Part shown: piece after piece, positions 31,406 to 41,515 of the stretch
Numbering within the stretch: the first letter of the stretch is position 1
How the letters are laid out: each line of letters opens with the position of its first letter
DNA from: Hyaloraphidium curvatum
Taxonomy: Eukaryota; Monoblepharomycota; Hyaloraphidiomycetes; Hyaloraphidiales; Hyaloraphidiaceae
DNA: 64,000 bases
NCBI GenBank assembly: GCA_025558095.1
Contig: JAIVFI010000002.1
Span: forward strand, 372,001 to 436,000
Reading direction: 5' to 3'
The notes under the pieces: generated by a model
Seen by the model: the letters and a program-made list of their open reading frames with translations, nothing else
Databases searched by the model: none
Told to the model about the DNA's origin: nothing
Made by a program: the position numbers and the translations under genes

Positions 31406-33158
31406 TCGATCCGCATGTGCGCATGCTCCGCGGTTACGTGGGTGACGTAGTTGAGCGGCGAGTCGAGCACCTGCTCGCACCCCGGGCAGCCAAAGTGGCG
31501 GCGCTTGTAGTGTCCCGCCAACCACTTCTCCGCCTCCTCCTTCGACTTGAACCCCCTCGCAACCTCGTGCGTCGGGCTGTCGCCGCAGCAGAAGCAGCGC
31601 ATGTTGGCCCAGGGCTCCAGCATGGCGACTGTCCCGCGCGTGACCCCGACCCAGCGCTCCAGGTAGCGATCGAGCGCGGTCCGCTGCTGGCTTCCCGCTT
31701 GTCCCAGGTCGTCGTACCCGAGCAGAGCAAGCATCACGGTGAGCTCTTGCGCGCCCTGGTACACCGCCTTGGACGCCAGCTCGTGCAGCTGCACGGGGAT
31801 GGGCCTGTCGCCGGTGATCGCGATCCCGGCCGCAGCGAAGGCCTCCTCGATGGTTTGCGCCTGCGGAGCGCGTTGCATCAAGGCGATGCACCGGGATCCC
31901 AGCTACGAGCCAGACCCACCGGCACGAATGCGCTACGTGCCCGGAAGTCGAGGCCCGCTGCGCGCGCCACCGAGCCGCCGACATCGACAAACTCCTTCCA
32001 AAACGGCACTATCTCCGCGTGTACAGCGGGTCTCCACTCGACCTTTCCGGACCCCTGCGCCTCAACCGGCACGCGAACGTTGACGTAGAGGGTCAGGAGC
32101 GAGAGGTCGTTCTCGGAGAGCCGCCGCACTAGCTCCCCGGTTACTCGCAGTCGTATGTCGATTCCGATCTTGGCGAGACCATTGCGGATGCTCAGCGCCA
32201 GATTCTTGTCCTTGGCCACGGGGTGCTTCATGCCTCCCAGGATCGTCTCGACGAGCAAGATACCCCGGTTCGGTGCTGCGCCCTCGGGCTCCTCGTCCTC
32301 GCGCTTCAGGGCCAACTTGAACCGCGCCAGCGTGTTGTGCATATTCTCCATCATGCTGTCCCTTTCCGCGATGCTTGCGGTCACCTTCCGAGAAAGGAGC
32401 AGCTCCTCCACCTGCTTGAAGAACGCGCGGGACACATCCGACGAAGCGTTGACGAGCTCAGGGACGAGGTGAAGATCAAAGTAGTAGTCCTTGATGTTCA
32501 GGAGCGGTAAGGCCGGCAAATGCTTGTCGGCGGCCGCGAAGAGCACCTTCAGAACCCCTTGCTCGTTCCTGCCACCGCTTATGATGCGCGCCAGCGCTTT
32601 CGCGCTCGAATGATCCCTGCTGTCCGCGATGAGGTCGTCGACGGTATAGGGAAGGTGGTCGTCCTTCTCGCCGAACACTGCAGAACGGGGCACGTCGGGA
32701 GCAGGATCCGTGCACGCGCCAGTCGCGACGGCAGCCCGTGCCCCGGCGGCTCGAAGCAAATGCTCTGCGACCTTCGGGTGAATGGCTTCCAGGAAGTCCG
32801 CGAGTCTCCCATTGTGGGCAAGCTGGCCGACGATGCAGAGGTGGAAGTTGACGAACTCGTCGGGCAGCTCTCCGTTCCACTTCTTGCGCTGGGCGTCCGA
32901 GTACTTCTTGCGCTGGGCGTCCGAGTACCTTCCAATGACGTCGCCGACGGGCGAAAACGGCTGCGCGAGAGTCAGCGCGTGTCCCAGGAAGTCCGATTTG
33001 AAAGCAGGCGGAGCCGTCTGCCCCAAGGCGATAACGTGCTTGTTCAACGTCGAGTTGAACTTCTTCCCGAGTCGGCACCCCGAGGACACTTCGACAAACT
33101 CCTTCAGGGTCCAGGGGCGCGCGAAAGCGCTTTCTTCGATCCCCAAGAGCGACGCAGC
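31406..33158 (-). CDS. N-terminal cargo exons of element 1 polyprotein
   Basis: Two exons split by intron 31861-31919. The upstream exon begins AASLLGIEESAFARPW after the phase-0 intron 33159-33237 that links it to the transposase frame. It contains an exact 8-residue tandem duplication (YSDAQRKK twice, near 32880-32930). The downstream exon (AQTIEEAFAAAGIAITG to the Cys/His stretch CFCCGDSPTHEV ... HFGCPGCEQVL ... VTHVTAEHAH) resembles a zinc-binding domain with CxxC pairs and spaced His. Element 2 has the corresponding Cys region (CFFCGETPTLRV ... CQTCYADE). I do not recognise either part as a named family. Confidence 0.7.
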
Positions 33159-33237
33159 CTGTGATGAGGACGCGAGAGGGATGAAAGAGTCAGAATTCGG
33201 CAGGGTGATAGGAAACGAGGGAGGCGTCTGAACTCAC

Positions 33238-34558
33238 GGAGCGTTCAATCTCCTCATGTGAAAACGAGCTCAATGAAGGCAGATCCTTTTCCGCAGTAAC
33301 GTTTGACGGCGCAGCCTGCGCTCGACGGGCGGGGACCGGTGCTGCAGCGCCCGGCGCGTTCAGAGAAAAGGCATCCCCGGGATGCGTGGCGCCCCTGCCC
33401 ACCGTGGCCGCCGTTGTCGCGTTGCACATTGCTCGGACAGGGTCCTGCGTGATGCTGAGTGCCGTCTTCGCACATTCTGACGCGTTTGGGCGCGCCCGTT
33501 CGACGGCCTCGTTTTCTCTGTGAGGAGCGATCGTGCCACGAATCCGTGCGGCCTCTTCTTCGCTCAACCTCACACAGTGCCGAAAAGTCGGCGCCAAATC
33601 CATCGCCGCAATTTCGCCAATCGCCCTTTCTATCGATCTGACCAGCTCCTGGACCGTGGACGGACAGTCCTTGCGGACCCTGCTCTTGATCATCCAGAAC
33701 ACGTGCTCAGCCGGGTCAAACTCGGGCGATCGCGGCCTCAAATAGACAATATCCAGGCCGTTCCTGCGAGCTATCTCCTGGACTGCTTGGTAGGCTTTGC
33801 CAGTTCCTTTTCGACGCAAGATCGGGACCCGTCGGGCCTCCGGACGGTCCTCCAGGGGGAGCCGTGGAAGCCCGCGTTGTCGGCGATGACCTTGACGGGA
33901 CCAGTGCTATCACCCGCCTTGATGGACTCGAGGAAGGCGCAGAATCGTTCGGTGGTCATGTTGCCCTCGTAGATCACATAGGACACTATGTTGCCGCCAA
34001 AGTTGCCCTCCCTCGGCGCCATGGAGATGCACAGGCAGAGGAACAGCTTCTTCCCGCGGCCGGAAGGCAATTCGATGACAGCACGCTCTCCCTCGGGAGC
34101 ATAGCCGTAGGGAAGGGGCTCGTTGATGTGGAACGACGACTCGTCGAGGGCGAGCAGGTTGCCCGACGCGGCTGCAGCCTGAATGGCCTCGTTGAAGTCG
34201 AGATGGCGCTGCGGCTGCTCCAGTCGCTCCACGTTCCTGATAGTTAGCCGCTTCCGAGTAATCTTTCGCGCCCGAAGCAGCCGCGAGACGTGCTGCTGAC
34301 AGATGGAGACGCCGAACTCCTCCTTCACCGCCTTCGCCAGCTCCTTCTGCGTGATGACAACCTTGCCCGTCGCCATCTTGACGATGAAATCGACGACTTC
34401 AACTGTCGCTTTCCGGGGTCGCACCGAGGATCGTAGCCGTCCCGAAGGTAGTTGCGAACCATTCTCGGCGAGACGTCAACAACGCCGCCGATTTCCGCGA
34501 CGCTCATCTGAGTACGCTGCCGCAAGCGCTGAGCAACAAGGCGCTTCTCAATGTGCAT
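33238..34558 (-). pseudogene. IS630/Tc1-like DDE transposase of element 1, frameshifted
   Basis: ATG 34558 begins with a helix-turn-helix (LVAQRLRQRTQMSVAEIGGVV). The DDE core keeps LLALDESSFHIN, VKVIADNAGFHG and FDPAEHVFWMIKSRVRK (Glu codon at 33706-33708). Compared with element 2, 16 nt are missing near 34435 and 1 nt near 33813, so three frames are needed. The final frame runs on past the transposase end (RLSEEEAARI) through about 100 disordered residues to a splice donor that joins the cargo exon. Probably not functional as it stands. Confidence 0.8.
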
Positions 34559-34976
34559 CGTTGGTTTTGGGCTTTTAGGAGCAAAGGGATGGAACGACCT
34601 TGCGGAAATGAAATTTAAGGGACTTTGCGCCAGGCGTCGGGGTTTGCAGCTCTACGGGACCGTAAACACACGCGACTTACGCCTCCTCATCACGAAAATG
34701 CCCCCGGCACAGGTCAGTATGGACATCAGCTTGCGTTTCTGGGCGGAGAGCTGCGTTCCTGGGGGGGGGAGCTGCGTTCCGGAGGGACGCGTGCCTCTCC
34801 GGGCCGGAGCCCCACGCACGGCTGGGCTGCAGGACGAATGAGTAGCCTGCCCCCGCTTCGCGGTCGGGGCGACGGTTTGCTCAAGTCCAGGCTCTGACTG
34901 CTTTTTTGCCTACGTGCGTACGGGAACACATCGCCATCTCGCCCGCTACGACCTTTGCGGTTGTGCCGACGCGCTC
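34559..34976. other. Intergenic gap between element 1 and eL22
   Basis: Similarity to element 2 continues only to the string gaccttgcggaaat near 34610. The rest includes a G-rich stretch with two copies of gagctgcgttcc (34748-34780). It must hold the eL22 promoter and probably a tiny first coding exon, which I could not place. No other gene is visible. Confidence 0.5.
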
Positions 34977-35488
34977 CAGAAATCCAAAGTCGCAAAGGCG
35001 GGGGCAAAGGGCAAGGGCGCGAAGGGGAAGAAGGCCGCGCCGTCCAAGTTCACCTTGGATGCCTCGGAGCCCGTCCGGGACGAGCTTTTCGACGTGGCTG
35101 CCTTCGAGCGGTATCTGAAGGAGCGGATAAAGGTCGACGGGCGCACCGGGAACCTCGGGGATGCCGTGACCGTGAGCCGTGGGTCCTAGTGCCGCGAATT
35201 TGGAGCGGAACGGATTCTGACCGTCATCTCTAGGCGCGGGCAACATTGTCTCCGTGACCGTGCAGCCCGGCACGCCGTTCGCGAAGCGCTACCTGAAGTA
35301 CCTGACGAAGAAGTTCTTGAAGAAGAACTTAATTCGCGAGTACTTGCGGGTGATTGCCACGGAAAAGGGGGCGTACGTTCTTCGGTGGGTCGAGATCGCA
35401 GGGAGTGCCGTCGCTGGTTGCTGACCCATCGTCTCATAGCTACTACAAGGTTGACCAGGGCGAGGACGAGGAGGGTGCTGACGAGTAG
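34977..35488 (+). CDS. 60S ribosomal protein eL22 (first exon unresolved)
   Basis: Component of the large cytosolic ribosomal subunit. An acceptor before 34977 opens the exon KSKVAKAGAKGKGAKGKK, followed by KFTLDASEPVRDELFDVAAFERYLKERIKVDGRTGNLG. Introns 35179-35233 and 35385-35439 restore VTVSRAGNIVSV and VLRYYKVDQ. The core FAKRYLKYLTKKFLKKNLIREYLRVIA is diagnostic, and the acidic tail GEDEEGADE is typical. The start codon must lie upstream across an intron, because no in-frame ATG precedes the Lys-rich exon. Short introns and compact size fit a highly expressed ribosomal gene. Confidence 0.92.
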
Positions 35489-35493
35489 ATGCC

Positions 35494-36807
35494 GTGTACG
35501 ACGTTGCATCGATTGTGACGGTCTCAAGGATTCAGTCCACTCTTGGGTCACTTTTCCCGGCAAAACAGATTTGCTCAATTCCTCCACAATTCCCAAGTTG
35601 GCAGATTCTGCCCAGTGTCGCTCCACACGACACGGTGAAAAACGAGATGGAGGCTCAACGATCGCGGGATGGTTATGCTCGTCCAAGTGAGCACGGCCGC
35701 GGCCGGCCTCCTGTCACCTCCTTGTCACCCTGCTCACCACCTCGGCCAGACTTGGAAAAGAATCCCGTGCAGCTCCCTTCGATCCCTTTCCCTCATGCAG
35801 AGCCAGGACTAGCCATCGTCGGACACGCCGCTGCTTTGCGCCCCGCGGCCCTACATCACATCATGCCGTCGCGGCCCAGGGCGACACGTGCGGTTCGCCT
35901 TCCGAGTTCTCCACCGAAGCAGCGAACGTTGGAGGGCCAAACGAACAATAATGCTTCAAAGGACGCGAAGCCAGTGCATCAGGAAGAACCTTCCGTGGAA
36001 CAGGCCAACCGCGGCTCAGCTGCCGCCCACTTTCTCGAACGCCAAGTTACCACCAGTCATGGCACAGGAAGCCCTCCAATGCCCGTTGCTGCAGACGGTG
36101 AGATTTCAGTTCCCGCGGCTGCAGAGGGCGAGAAGGCCAGAGGGGACCGGGATAAGACTCTCGGAAACGGGACGCACAATGGCACCGAGCCTAGCGGGCT
36201 TGCATCAGATTCGTCAGACGTGGTGTCTGCGCAGGAAGCCGTGGAGCCAGCTTCCGAAAGCCAGCTCGAGGGAAACACAGCCGCCGAAACTCTGGAAATT
36301 GACACACCAGGTCCTGAGCGCGCGCTGGACATGAACGAGGTTCCCCCCCCCCTGCCGCTCACCAGCGCAGACGCATCGGAGTCACCCACCGAGCAGGAGG
36401 GCCCACAGGAGTCTCAAGATCCATCCAACCATTTGGGCGTCCCAGCCCACGATGACGTGCAGAGCGGGGATCGCCCGATCGTTGAAAGCGAGACGGTTGC
36501 ACCCGAGATTGCTGCGGTTTCGGACTCGATCGCTCCTCCTTCGGACGCGGTCGCCCCTCCTTCGGCGGATATCGCAGCTCCTGAACCAGACCTTGTGTCG
36601 GCAACCGCAGGAGCTTCGGGCCTGGAATCTCAAGCGCATGCTTCAGCCAGCTTGCACACCTCCATTCCCGAGGAGGGCCGCAAGGGACCTGATCCCGGCA
36701 ACGAAGAGGAGCACAGCGAGCAGACAAACGTGACTTTAGAGGGACCCTCGGAGTTGGAGGCAGCCGCTTCGACAGCAGATATCGTCCACAGCACAGAAAG
36801 CACCTGA
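35494..36807 (+). CDS. Hypothetical acidic, disordered protein
   Basis: Not recognised. The ORF is 437 codons; ATG 35644 region (MEAQRSRDGYARPSEHG) is a more likely start than 35494, which would lie 5 bp after the eL22 stop. From residue about 150 it is rich in Glu, Pro, Ser, Ala and Thr without globular signals, including a PPSDAVAPPSADIAAPEP stretch. Absence of stops over 1.3 kb and uniform composition support coding, but no homology is evident. Confidence 0.5.
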   Translation: MYDVASIVTVSRIQSTLGSLFPAKQICSIPPQFPSWQILPSVAPHDTVKNEMEAQRSRDGYARPSEHGRGRPPVTSLSPCSPPRPDLEKNPVQLPSIPFPHAEPGLAIVGHAAALRPAALHHIMPSRPRATRAVRLPSSPPKQRTLEGQTNNNASKDAKPVHQEEPSVEQANRGSAAAHFLERQVTTSHGTGSPPMPVAADGEISVPAAAEGEKARGDRDKTLGNGTHNGTEPSGLASDSSDVVSAQEAVEPASESQLEGNTAAETLEIDTPGPERALDMNEVPPPLPLTSADASESPTEQEGPQESQDPSNHLGVPAHDDVQSGDRPIVESETVAPEIAAVSDSIAPPSDAVAPPSADIAAPEPDLVSATAGASGLESQAHASASLHTSIPEEGRKGPDPGNEEEHSEQTNVTLEGPSELEAAASTADIVHSTEST

Positions 36808-36938
36808 TTTCTTGATGTATGCTACAAAATCAGCGTGCCCGACAAATCAAAAGCCAGACTAGACCTAGCACCGCGTCTCCTTTGCCCATAAGCACCGAGA
36901 GTTCGCCGCGGTTCGTATTGTCCGTGCGCTCCGAACCT

Positions 36939-37652
36939 CTACCAAACCGAGCTGTTGCTCGCCGCAAGGAGCTTCGTCAGCGATTCAAAACGGATCGATT
37001 CCGTCACCACCGCAGCTTTGATGTCGTTGTCGCTCGTCAGAGGGGGGCATGCAACGTCCCGGTCCGACTCGTCCATGCTCCATCCCAGGCCGGCAACGTA
37101 GTCGCGCGCGCCCTCATCGTCCAGCTCCAGCCACTCCCCGACGAGCTTGATGCTGACCGACTGGTAGGCAGCGGCGAGGGTGCGGGCAATGAAGTCGCGT
37201 ACCCTGTCGTCAAAGTTGCTGCAAATGTCCACGATCCTCCTCGCCTCCTCGTTCTCCTTCAGAAACGCCCAGAACTCCTTGAAAGACGCCGTTTCGAGCA
37301 TCTGCTGCATCTTGGTCAGGATAACCAGCGCAGTTTGGGCGCAGACTTCGTCCGTGAGGAGGCAGCAGCAGAGGCCGAAGTCCGGATCCGGGAGCGCCGT
37401 GAGCGCCTTGACGAGCGCGGCGGCCGCAACATCTGGATTCAGGAGATCCGGGTTGAACTGGTACAGCTTGAGCAGGGCCAGATTCGCGTCGCGGTCGTAC
37501 GTGTCGTTCCTCAGCTGCGAATCGAGGTACCCTTCCAACGCCGGTATCTTTTCCGGATTGTAGCGCTCCACCGAATCGATAATGTCACGAATCTCATCGG
37601 GGCGGCTCTGCTCGGCCGCCTGAAGGTAGTCGCTGAGCTCAATCCCGGGCAT
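36939..37652 (-). CDS. Translation initiation factor 3 subunit K (eIF3k)
   Basis: Peripheral subunit of the eIF3 complex. The single-exon, 237-residue product matches the family along its length: VERYNPEKIPALEGYLDSQL, YDRDANLALLKLYQFNPDLL, VKALTALPDPDFGLCCCLL, FKEFWAFLKENEEARRIV, FDDRVRDFIARTLAAAYQ and the C-terminal GWSMDESDRDV. These are the HEAT-like and winged-helix segments. Length is close to the human protein (218). The small N-terminal extension is helical. Confidence 0.93.
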   Translation of the reverse strand: MPGIELSDYLQAAEQSRPDEIRDIIDSVERYNPEKIPALEGYLDSQLRNDTYDRDANLALLKLYQFNPDLLNPDVAAAALVKALTALPDPDFGLCCCLLTDEVCAQTALVILTKMQQMLETASFKEFWAFLKENEEARRIVDICSNFDDRVRDFIARTLAAAYQSVSIKLVGEWLELDDEGARDYVAGLGWSMDESDRDVACPPLTSDNDIKAAVVTESIRFESLTKLLAASNSSVW

Positions 37653-38102
37653 CGCGTCTCGAAGAAAAGCTAGAAGTTCGACGCGTTATTTGTTTTCATC
37701 ACGCCGGGCGCTGAACCAATGCTCGCGTAAAGGAGCCAGACGTTGTCACCGGCGCGCCCGCGGATGATGCTCCCGGACCGCCTACGACCGTGGCTCTTGG
37801 GTTAAGGTCCCGGAAAAACCGCCAACGACCCTCGCGGGGTGGGCCACGAATGTGGCCGCGGGTCACCAGCGACGACCCACGACCTTTCTGATGCACTTGA
37901 CGGGCTCAGCACGCACGTGCCGACTCGGATGCTGATTGGTCTGTGGTTGGAACGAGGCCCGTGGTGGATGGCTCTTCAGTGCAATTCGCGAGGCGGCACC
38001 GGCGCGGTGCCGTAACTCAATCGGGACTACACTCGGTTCAGTACCCCCTCTCCTTTTTCGGGTCTTAAAGTGTGGGAATCGAACGAATTCCTTGTATTGC
38101 AA
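37653..38102. other. Intergenic region between eIF3k and the cyclin
   Basis: 450 bp without a credible coding frame. It contains an inverted match in the string ccctcgcggggtgggccacgaatgtggcccgcgg-like segment near 37840-37862, which could form a hairpin. It must hold the eIF3k promoter and the 3' end of the cyclin gene. No tRNA or repeat recognised. Confidence 0.4.
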
Positions 38103-38739
38103 CTAGCGTGCCTTATCCGGCGGTTCTGGTTCCGCCATCGTCCCCCCGTCGGCACGGGATGGGGATTCCAAGGCACCGCCACCGGCCTCTGGGAGGCTGA
38201 AGACGCCACTTTGGCGAACCAAGTTCACGTAGTATGCCTGTAGCTCGTCCGCTTGAATGGAGAGCCTCCAGTCGATGAGAAACAGAAACTCCAGCTCCAA
38301 AGTGTTCAGCTCGCGCAGCGAAATTCCACCGACCCGCGCGTAGTGAACGTTGGTACAGAAGGAATCGCAAAGCTCTTTCGCCGCGACCGTCAGGGCCGCT
38401 ATAATGAATCTGGCGACGAGTCAGCACATTGAAAAGCTTTACGGCCAATTCGTACCTATGTACAGTTAGGCTTGATATGACAAACATGCGGTGCCGCTCG
38501 CAGACGCGATCGATGTACACCAGGAGCATGATCAAAGTTGTCTTCTCCAGAGAGGCGTATTTGACACAGCGGCGGAGGTATTCGATGATGGTTATGGGGG
38601 GGATTTGCCGCGAGTGGAAACGCGTCAGATTGGCCGGAGTAACGCTGATCCGGTCGTTGAACTGGGTCAGGCGAAGCAGCATGTCGCCTGGCGGATAAGA
38701 GTCAATTGCCGGGGCAACAGTTTGATTGCAGATGCCCAC
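38103..38739 (-). CDS. PHO80-like (P/U-type) cyclin
   Basis: Regulatory partner of a cyclin-dependent kinase of the Pho85 type. One intron, 38410-38455, gives 196 residues. The cyclin box shows RFHSRQIPPITIIEYLRRCVKYA, LIMLLVYIDRVCER, SLTVHR joined to FIIAALTVAAKELCDSF, then TNVHYARVGGISLRELNTLELEFLFLIDWRLSI. The HR...AKVGGI...LNxLExxFL order is diagnostic. The C-terminal 45 residues are disordered. In fungi and plants such cyclins act in phosphate sensing and cell-cycle entry; the specific process here is unknown. Confidence 0.9.
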
Positions 38740-39132
38740 CTATCATCTGAATCAGCTGTTCTGGCTCGCACGCGTGAAACTCGCCCGCCACTGGTTGAAG
38801 CGCCCCGCGTGACGCATCTGCGCCTCCCATTCGTGCCGAGTTGCGCAAGAAGAAAGTCCGTACAAGGCGAGGCGATCACGCTCGTTCCGTTGAACGCGAG
38901 AGCGCCGCCCTGCTCCCGCTCCAGACGAGGATGCTCCCGAGGTGGCGCCGATTCCTCGAGTACCAGTCCCACTGTGTCTACGGCCCGTGGTTCGCGATGG
39001 GAGGACCAATGACGCGTTTCCAGCATGGCACACTGCCCGCACTATGGACCCGGATTGTCGGGCGGAAAGTTGGCCTCTCGGCAATGGGAAGACCCATCAC
39101 GCACCATTTGGTCCTTTTGCGCCTCACACGTT

Positions 39133-41340
39133 CTATTCGTCGCGGCGGCTGGAATCAACGACCCTTCGCACCGCTCCTAGAATCAGAGGGGTGACCCCCG
39201 GCTCTGCCTGCAAAGCCGCCAGGACATGGGACTCGCCGTGGGCAATCAGTCCCACAGCGATTCGCTCGATCGCCAGTACAACGTTTGCGCTCACGATGTG
39301 GAGCGCGCCCGAAGACTTCAGATGGCCAAACAGTTGCTCATGGGCTCCCGAGCGCCGATGCTCCGTCGCTCGGATGGCAAGAATGCCGGCCGCATATCCC
39401 ACACGATCCGCCCATCTCCTGCGGTCGCGATCGCCGACGCAGGCATCCCGCAGTGCGATCAATTGGGCAAAAGCTCGCTCGGCCGCCGTGGGATCGTCGT
39501 CTGCTCTGCTCTCAACCAGCAAGCTCCAGGTCCAAGCATCGGGCCCGCTGCCCCGCTCGCGCATCTGCGCCAAGATACGATCCGCTTGTTCCAGATCTCC
39601 TGCCCACAAGTGTGCAGCAATGAGCCAGTTCCACGAAACGATGTCATGCTCTTTCAACTTTCGGAAGGCAGCAAAGGCCCGGGACGAGTCTGGGACGCAC
39701 GAGGCTAGAGCGAGCGCCTTGCGACCGGAAACATGAAGCCGCGAGGTGTCTCCCAATTGGTGCCGGAGCTCTGCAAGTCTCGGAGAAGCATCGTCCACCT
39801 CTTCCAGGCGACTAAGATAGCCTCGTGCAAGCGTCCGGCCAAAACTGGGCTCCTTGTCTAGTGCAGGCTGCGAGCCGCGAGCCTCGACGACAAGGGAATC
39901 TAGGCGATCGAGGTCCCACCTGTTCATGTAGTGCAAAGCAAGCTGACGGAAGATGGCCGGATCTTTCTGCACATTATACCGTTCCATTGTCGCGAGGGTC
40001 TGCAGCACCCCATCGGCGTTCCCGTCCTCGACAAAGTCCTTGAGCGCATGCGCATAGAACCCGCTCCGAGGCTCGATGCCCATGCTGTCCATCTGGGACA
40101 GCACGCGCTGCATGCCCGCGCTGTCGCGCAGGTGCGCGAGTTCCTTGTAAATGGTGAGGTACACGGATTCGTCCGGTTCGACGCCAAAAGATTGCCCCAT
40201 CGTGGCTGCCAGTCGCAGCGCCTCGCTGGCGTTTCCAGCGCGGACCCAATCGCGCACGACGAACCTCAGCACGTCCAAGTCCGGCTCGCAGTCCATATCC
40301 AGCATGGCCGTGAAAAGTGCCATGGACGACGTAATTGAAGGCGAATACGCAATCACGTTGCGGAAACTGTTCAGGTTCGGCACTAATGTGGAGTCTTTGC
40401 CGCTCGCAGCCGCCAGCAGAAGGTCCATGGCATTTTGGAACTTGCCGTTCCGGGACATCACCAGGAGCAACAGATTCCACGCCTCAATCCGCTGCTGACC
40501 GCGCAGCGCCGGCCCGGCATTCTCCCAAGCACGGCGCGCCAAGGCCACATCATTCAGCGAGGATGCAACCCGGATGCAGGCGGCATGTGTCTCTGGCGCC
40601 ATCGCCAAGCCGCGGGTGTGCAACGCCTTGTAAAGCCGCACGGCACCAACCTCGTCTCCAGAACGCCCAAGTTCACGGAAAAGCAGATGGCGCGACTTTG
40701 CTAAAGCTTTGTCGGAGACGAGTTTCTCGAGCTCCGAAATGAACGACTCTGCTGCGGCCAACCCCGGCTTTCCCCGCAATGCAAGATCACGAACGATGCG
40801 CTCCGCGAGTTCCTCGACAACCCCAGTGGGGAATGATGCCACTCGTTGGGGTTCTTTGTGGCCAGGCAGCAGACCGCGGCCGGCCATATCGTCCATGATG
40901 CGCGCGCACGTAACCGAACCGTGGAAATTGGCTTTGCTGCTCGCTGTCCTCCAGCCCCTGGTCCATGTGTGCAGCCAGCCCCCCGAGGCCTGGTCGGCGT
41001 AGAGTCGAAGAAGGGCAACGTAGTCTGCTTCTCGCAGTAGCAGGACTTCCGACGCGGTTGATGAGACGCTGCCGTAAAGTGCAGCCGCCAAGGGCCAGTT
41101 TCGGGATGAAACTGCGGCTCGGAGCTGATCCACCCGGTTCCTCCGTGGAAACGATGCTTCATCAGCCCGCTCATCCCGGCCAGCTTCCGCAGCGGCCGAC
41201 AACGTAAAGTGGCAAGCGGGTTGCACAAGCCGCGACTCGCGATGTTTGCCAGACAATTGCACACTGGCAAAACGCGGCACCAATTCCGAAAGCTCGCGAG
41301 GCAAGAGCCAACGTCGGAGCAGCATCGCGGTAGTGGCCAC
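39133..41340 (-). CDS. Pentatricopeptide repeat (PPR) protein, probably organellar
   Basis: 735 residues, single exon. The N-terminus (MATTAMLLRRWLLPRELSEL) is basic and Leu-rich, fitting an organelle-targeting peptide. From residue about 220 helical repeats of about 35 residues follow, for example GDEVGAVRLYKALHTRGLAM, AWNLLLLVMSRNGKFQNAMD, VRAGNASEALRLAATMGQSF and SWNWLIAAHLWAGDLEQADR. PPR proteins bind single-stranded RNA for processing, stability or translation in mitochondria or plastids. No DYW or SMR domain is visible. The RNA target cannot be predicted reliably. Confidence 0.82.
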   Translation of the reverse strand: MATTAMLLRRWLLPRELSELVPRFASVQLSGKHRESRLVQPACHFTLSAAAEAGRDERADEASFPRRNRVDQLRAAVSSRNWPLAAALYGSVSSTASEVLLLREADYVALLRLYADQASGGWLHTWTRGWRTASSKANFHGSVTCARIMDDMAGRGLLPGHKEPQRVASFPTGVVEELAERIVRDLALRGKPGLAAAESFISELEKLVSDKALAKSRHLLFRELGRSGDEVGAVRLYKALHTRGLAMAPETHAACIRVASSLNDVALARRAWENAGPALRGQQRIEAWNLLLLVMSRNGKFQNAMDLLLAAASGKDSTLVPNLNSFRNVIAYSPSITSSMALFTAMLDMDCEPDLDVLRFVVRDWVRAGNASEALRLAATMGQSFGVEPDESVYLTIYKELAHLRDSAGMQRVLSQMDSMGIEPRSGFYAHALKDFVEDGNADGVLQTLATMERYNVQKDPAIFRQLALHYMNRWDLDRLDSLVVEARGSQPALDKEPSFGRTLARGYLSRLEEVDDASPRLAELRHQLGDTSRLHVSGRKALALASCVPDSSRAFAAFRKLKEHDIVSWNWLIAAHLWAGDLEQADRILAQMRERGSGPDAWTWSLLVESRADDDPTAAERAFAQLIALRDACVGDRDRRRWADRVGYAAGILAIRATEHRRSGAHEQLFGHLKSSGALHIVSANVVLAIERIAVGLIAHGESHVLAALQAEPGVTPLILGAVRRVVDSSRRDE

Positions 41341-41515
41341 AGGCCCGGTGCCGGGTGATCGATAGTGGTGTTTTCAAAACAACCGGGACTCTGTGCCAAT
41401 AGAAGGTCTATATCACTACCTAAAGCGGAATATAGGCCCTTGAATTCCTAATCACCGCATATCATTCTGACGCTCTGACGCTTTGATCCCTTCACGTCTC
41501 TATCTCCACCATGAG

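Larger units (their letters stand above)
25233..34558 (-). mobile_element. Large composite transposon 1: DDE transposase, OTU and Fanzor
   Basis: On the minus strand the element runs transposase (34558-33238), Cys-containing N-terminal cargo (33158-31406), OTU region (31350-27313) and Fanzor (27264-25233). Introns at 33159-33237, 31861-31919, 31351-31405, 27265-27312 and 25897-25953 join these parts in frame; the exons after the transposase sum to 7,707 nt, 2,568 codons plus stop. Element 2 at 54385-63564 has the same order. Terminal inverted repeats and target duplications were not identified, so the ends given are coding limits only. Fanzor genes are known cargo of eukaryotic DNA transposons including Mariner/Tc1 types; the OTU-containing fusion is what stands out. 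Confidence 0.85.

Noticed and set aside
30198-31445. 415-codon plus-strand ORF opposite the OTU region
   Set aside because: No recognisable motifs; the opposite strand aligns with element 2 protein.
37780-37900. tRNA-like or structured RNA
   Set aside because: There is hairpin potential but no A/B box, anticodon arm or conserved acceptor end.
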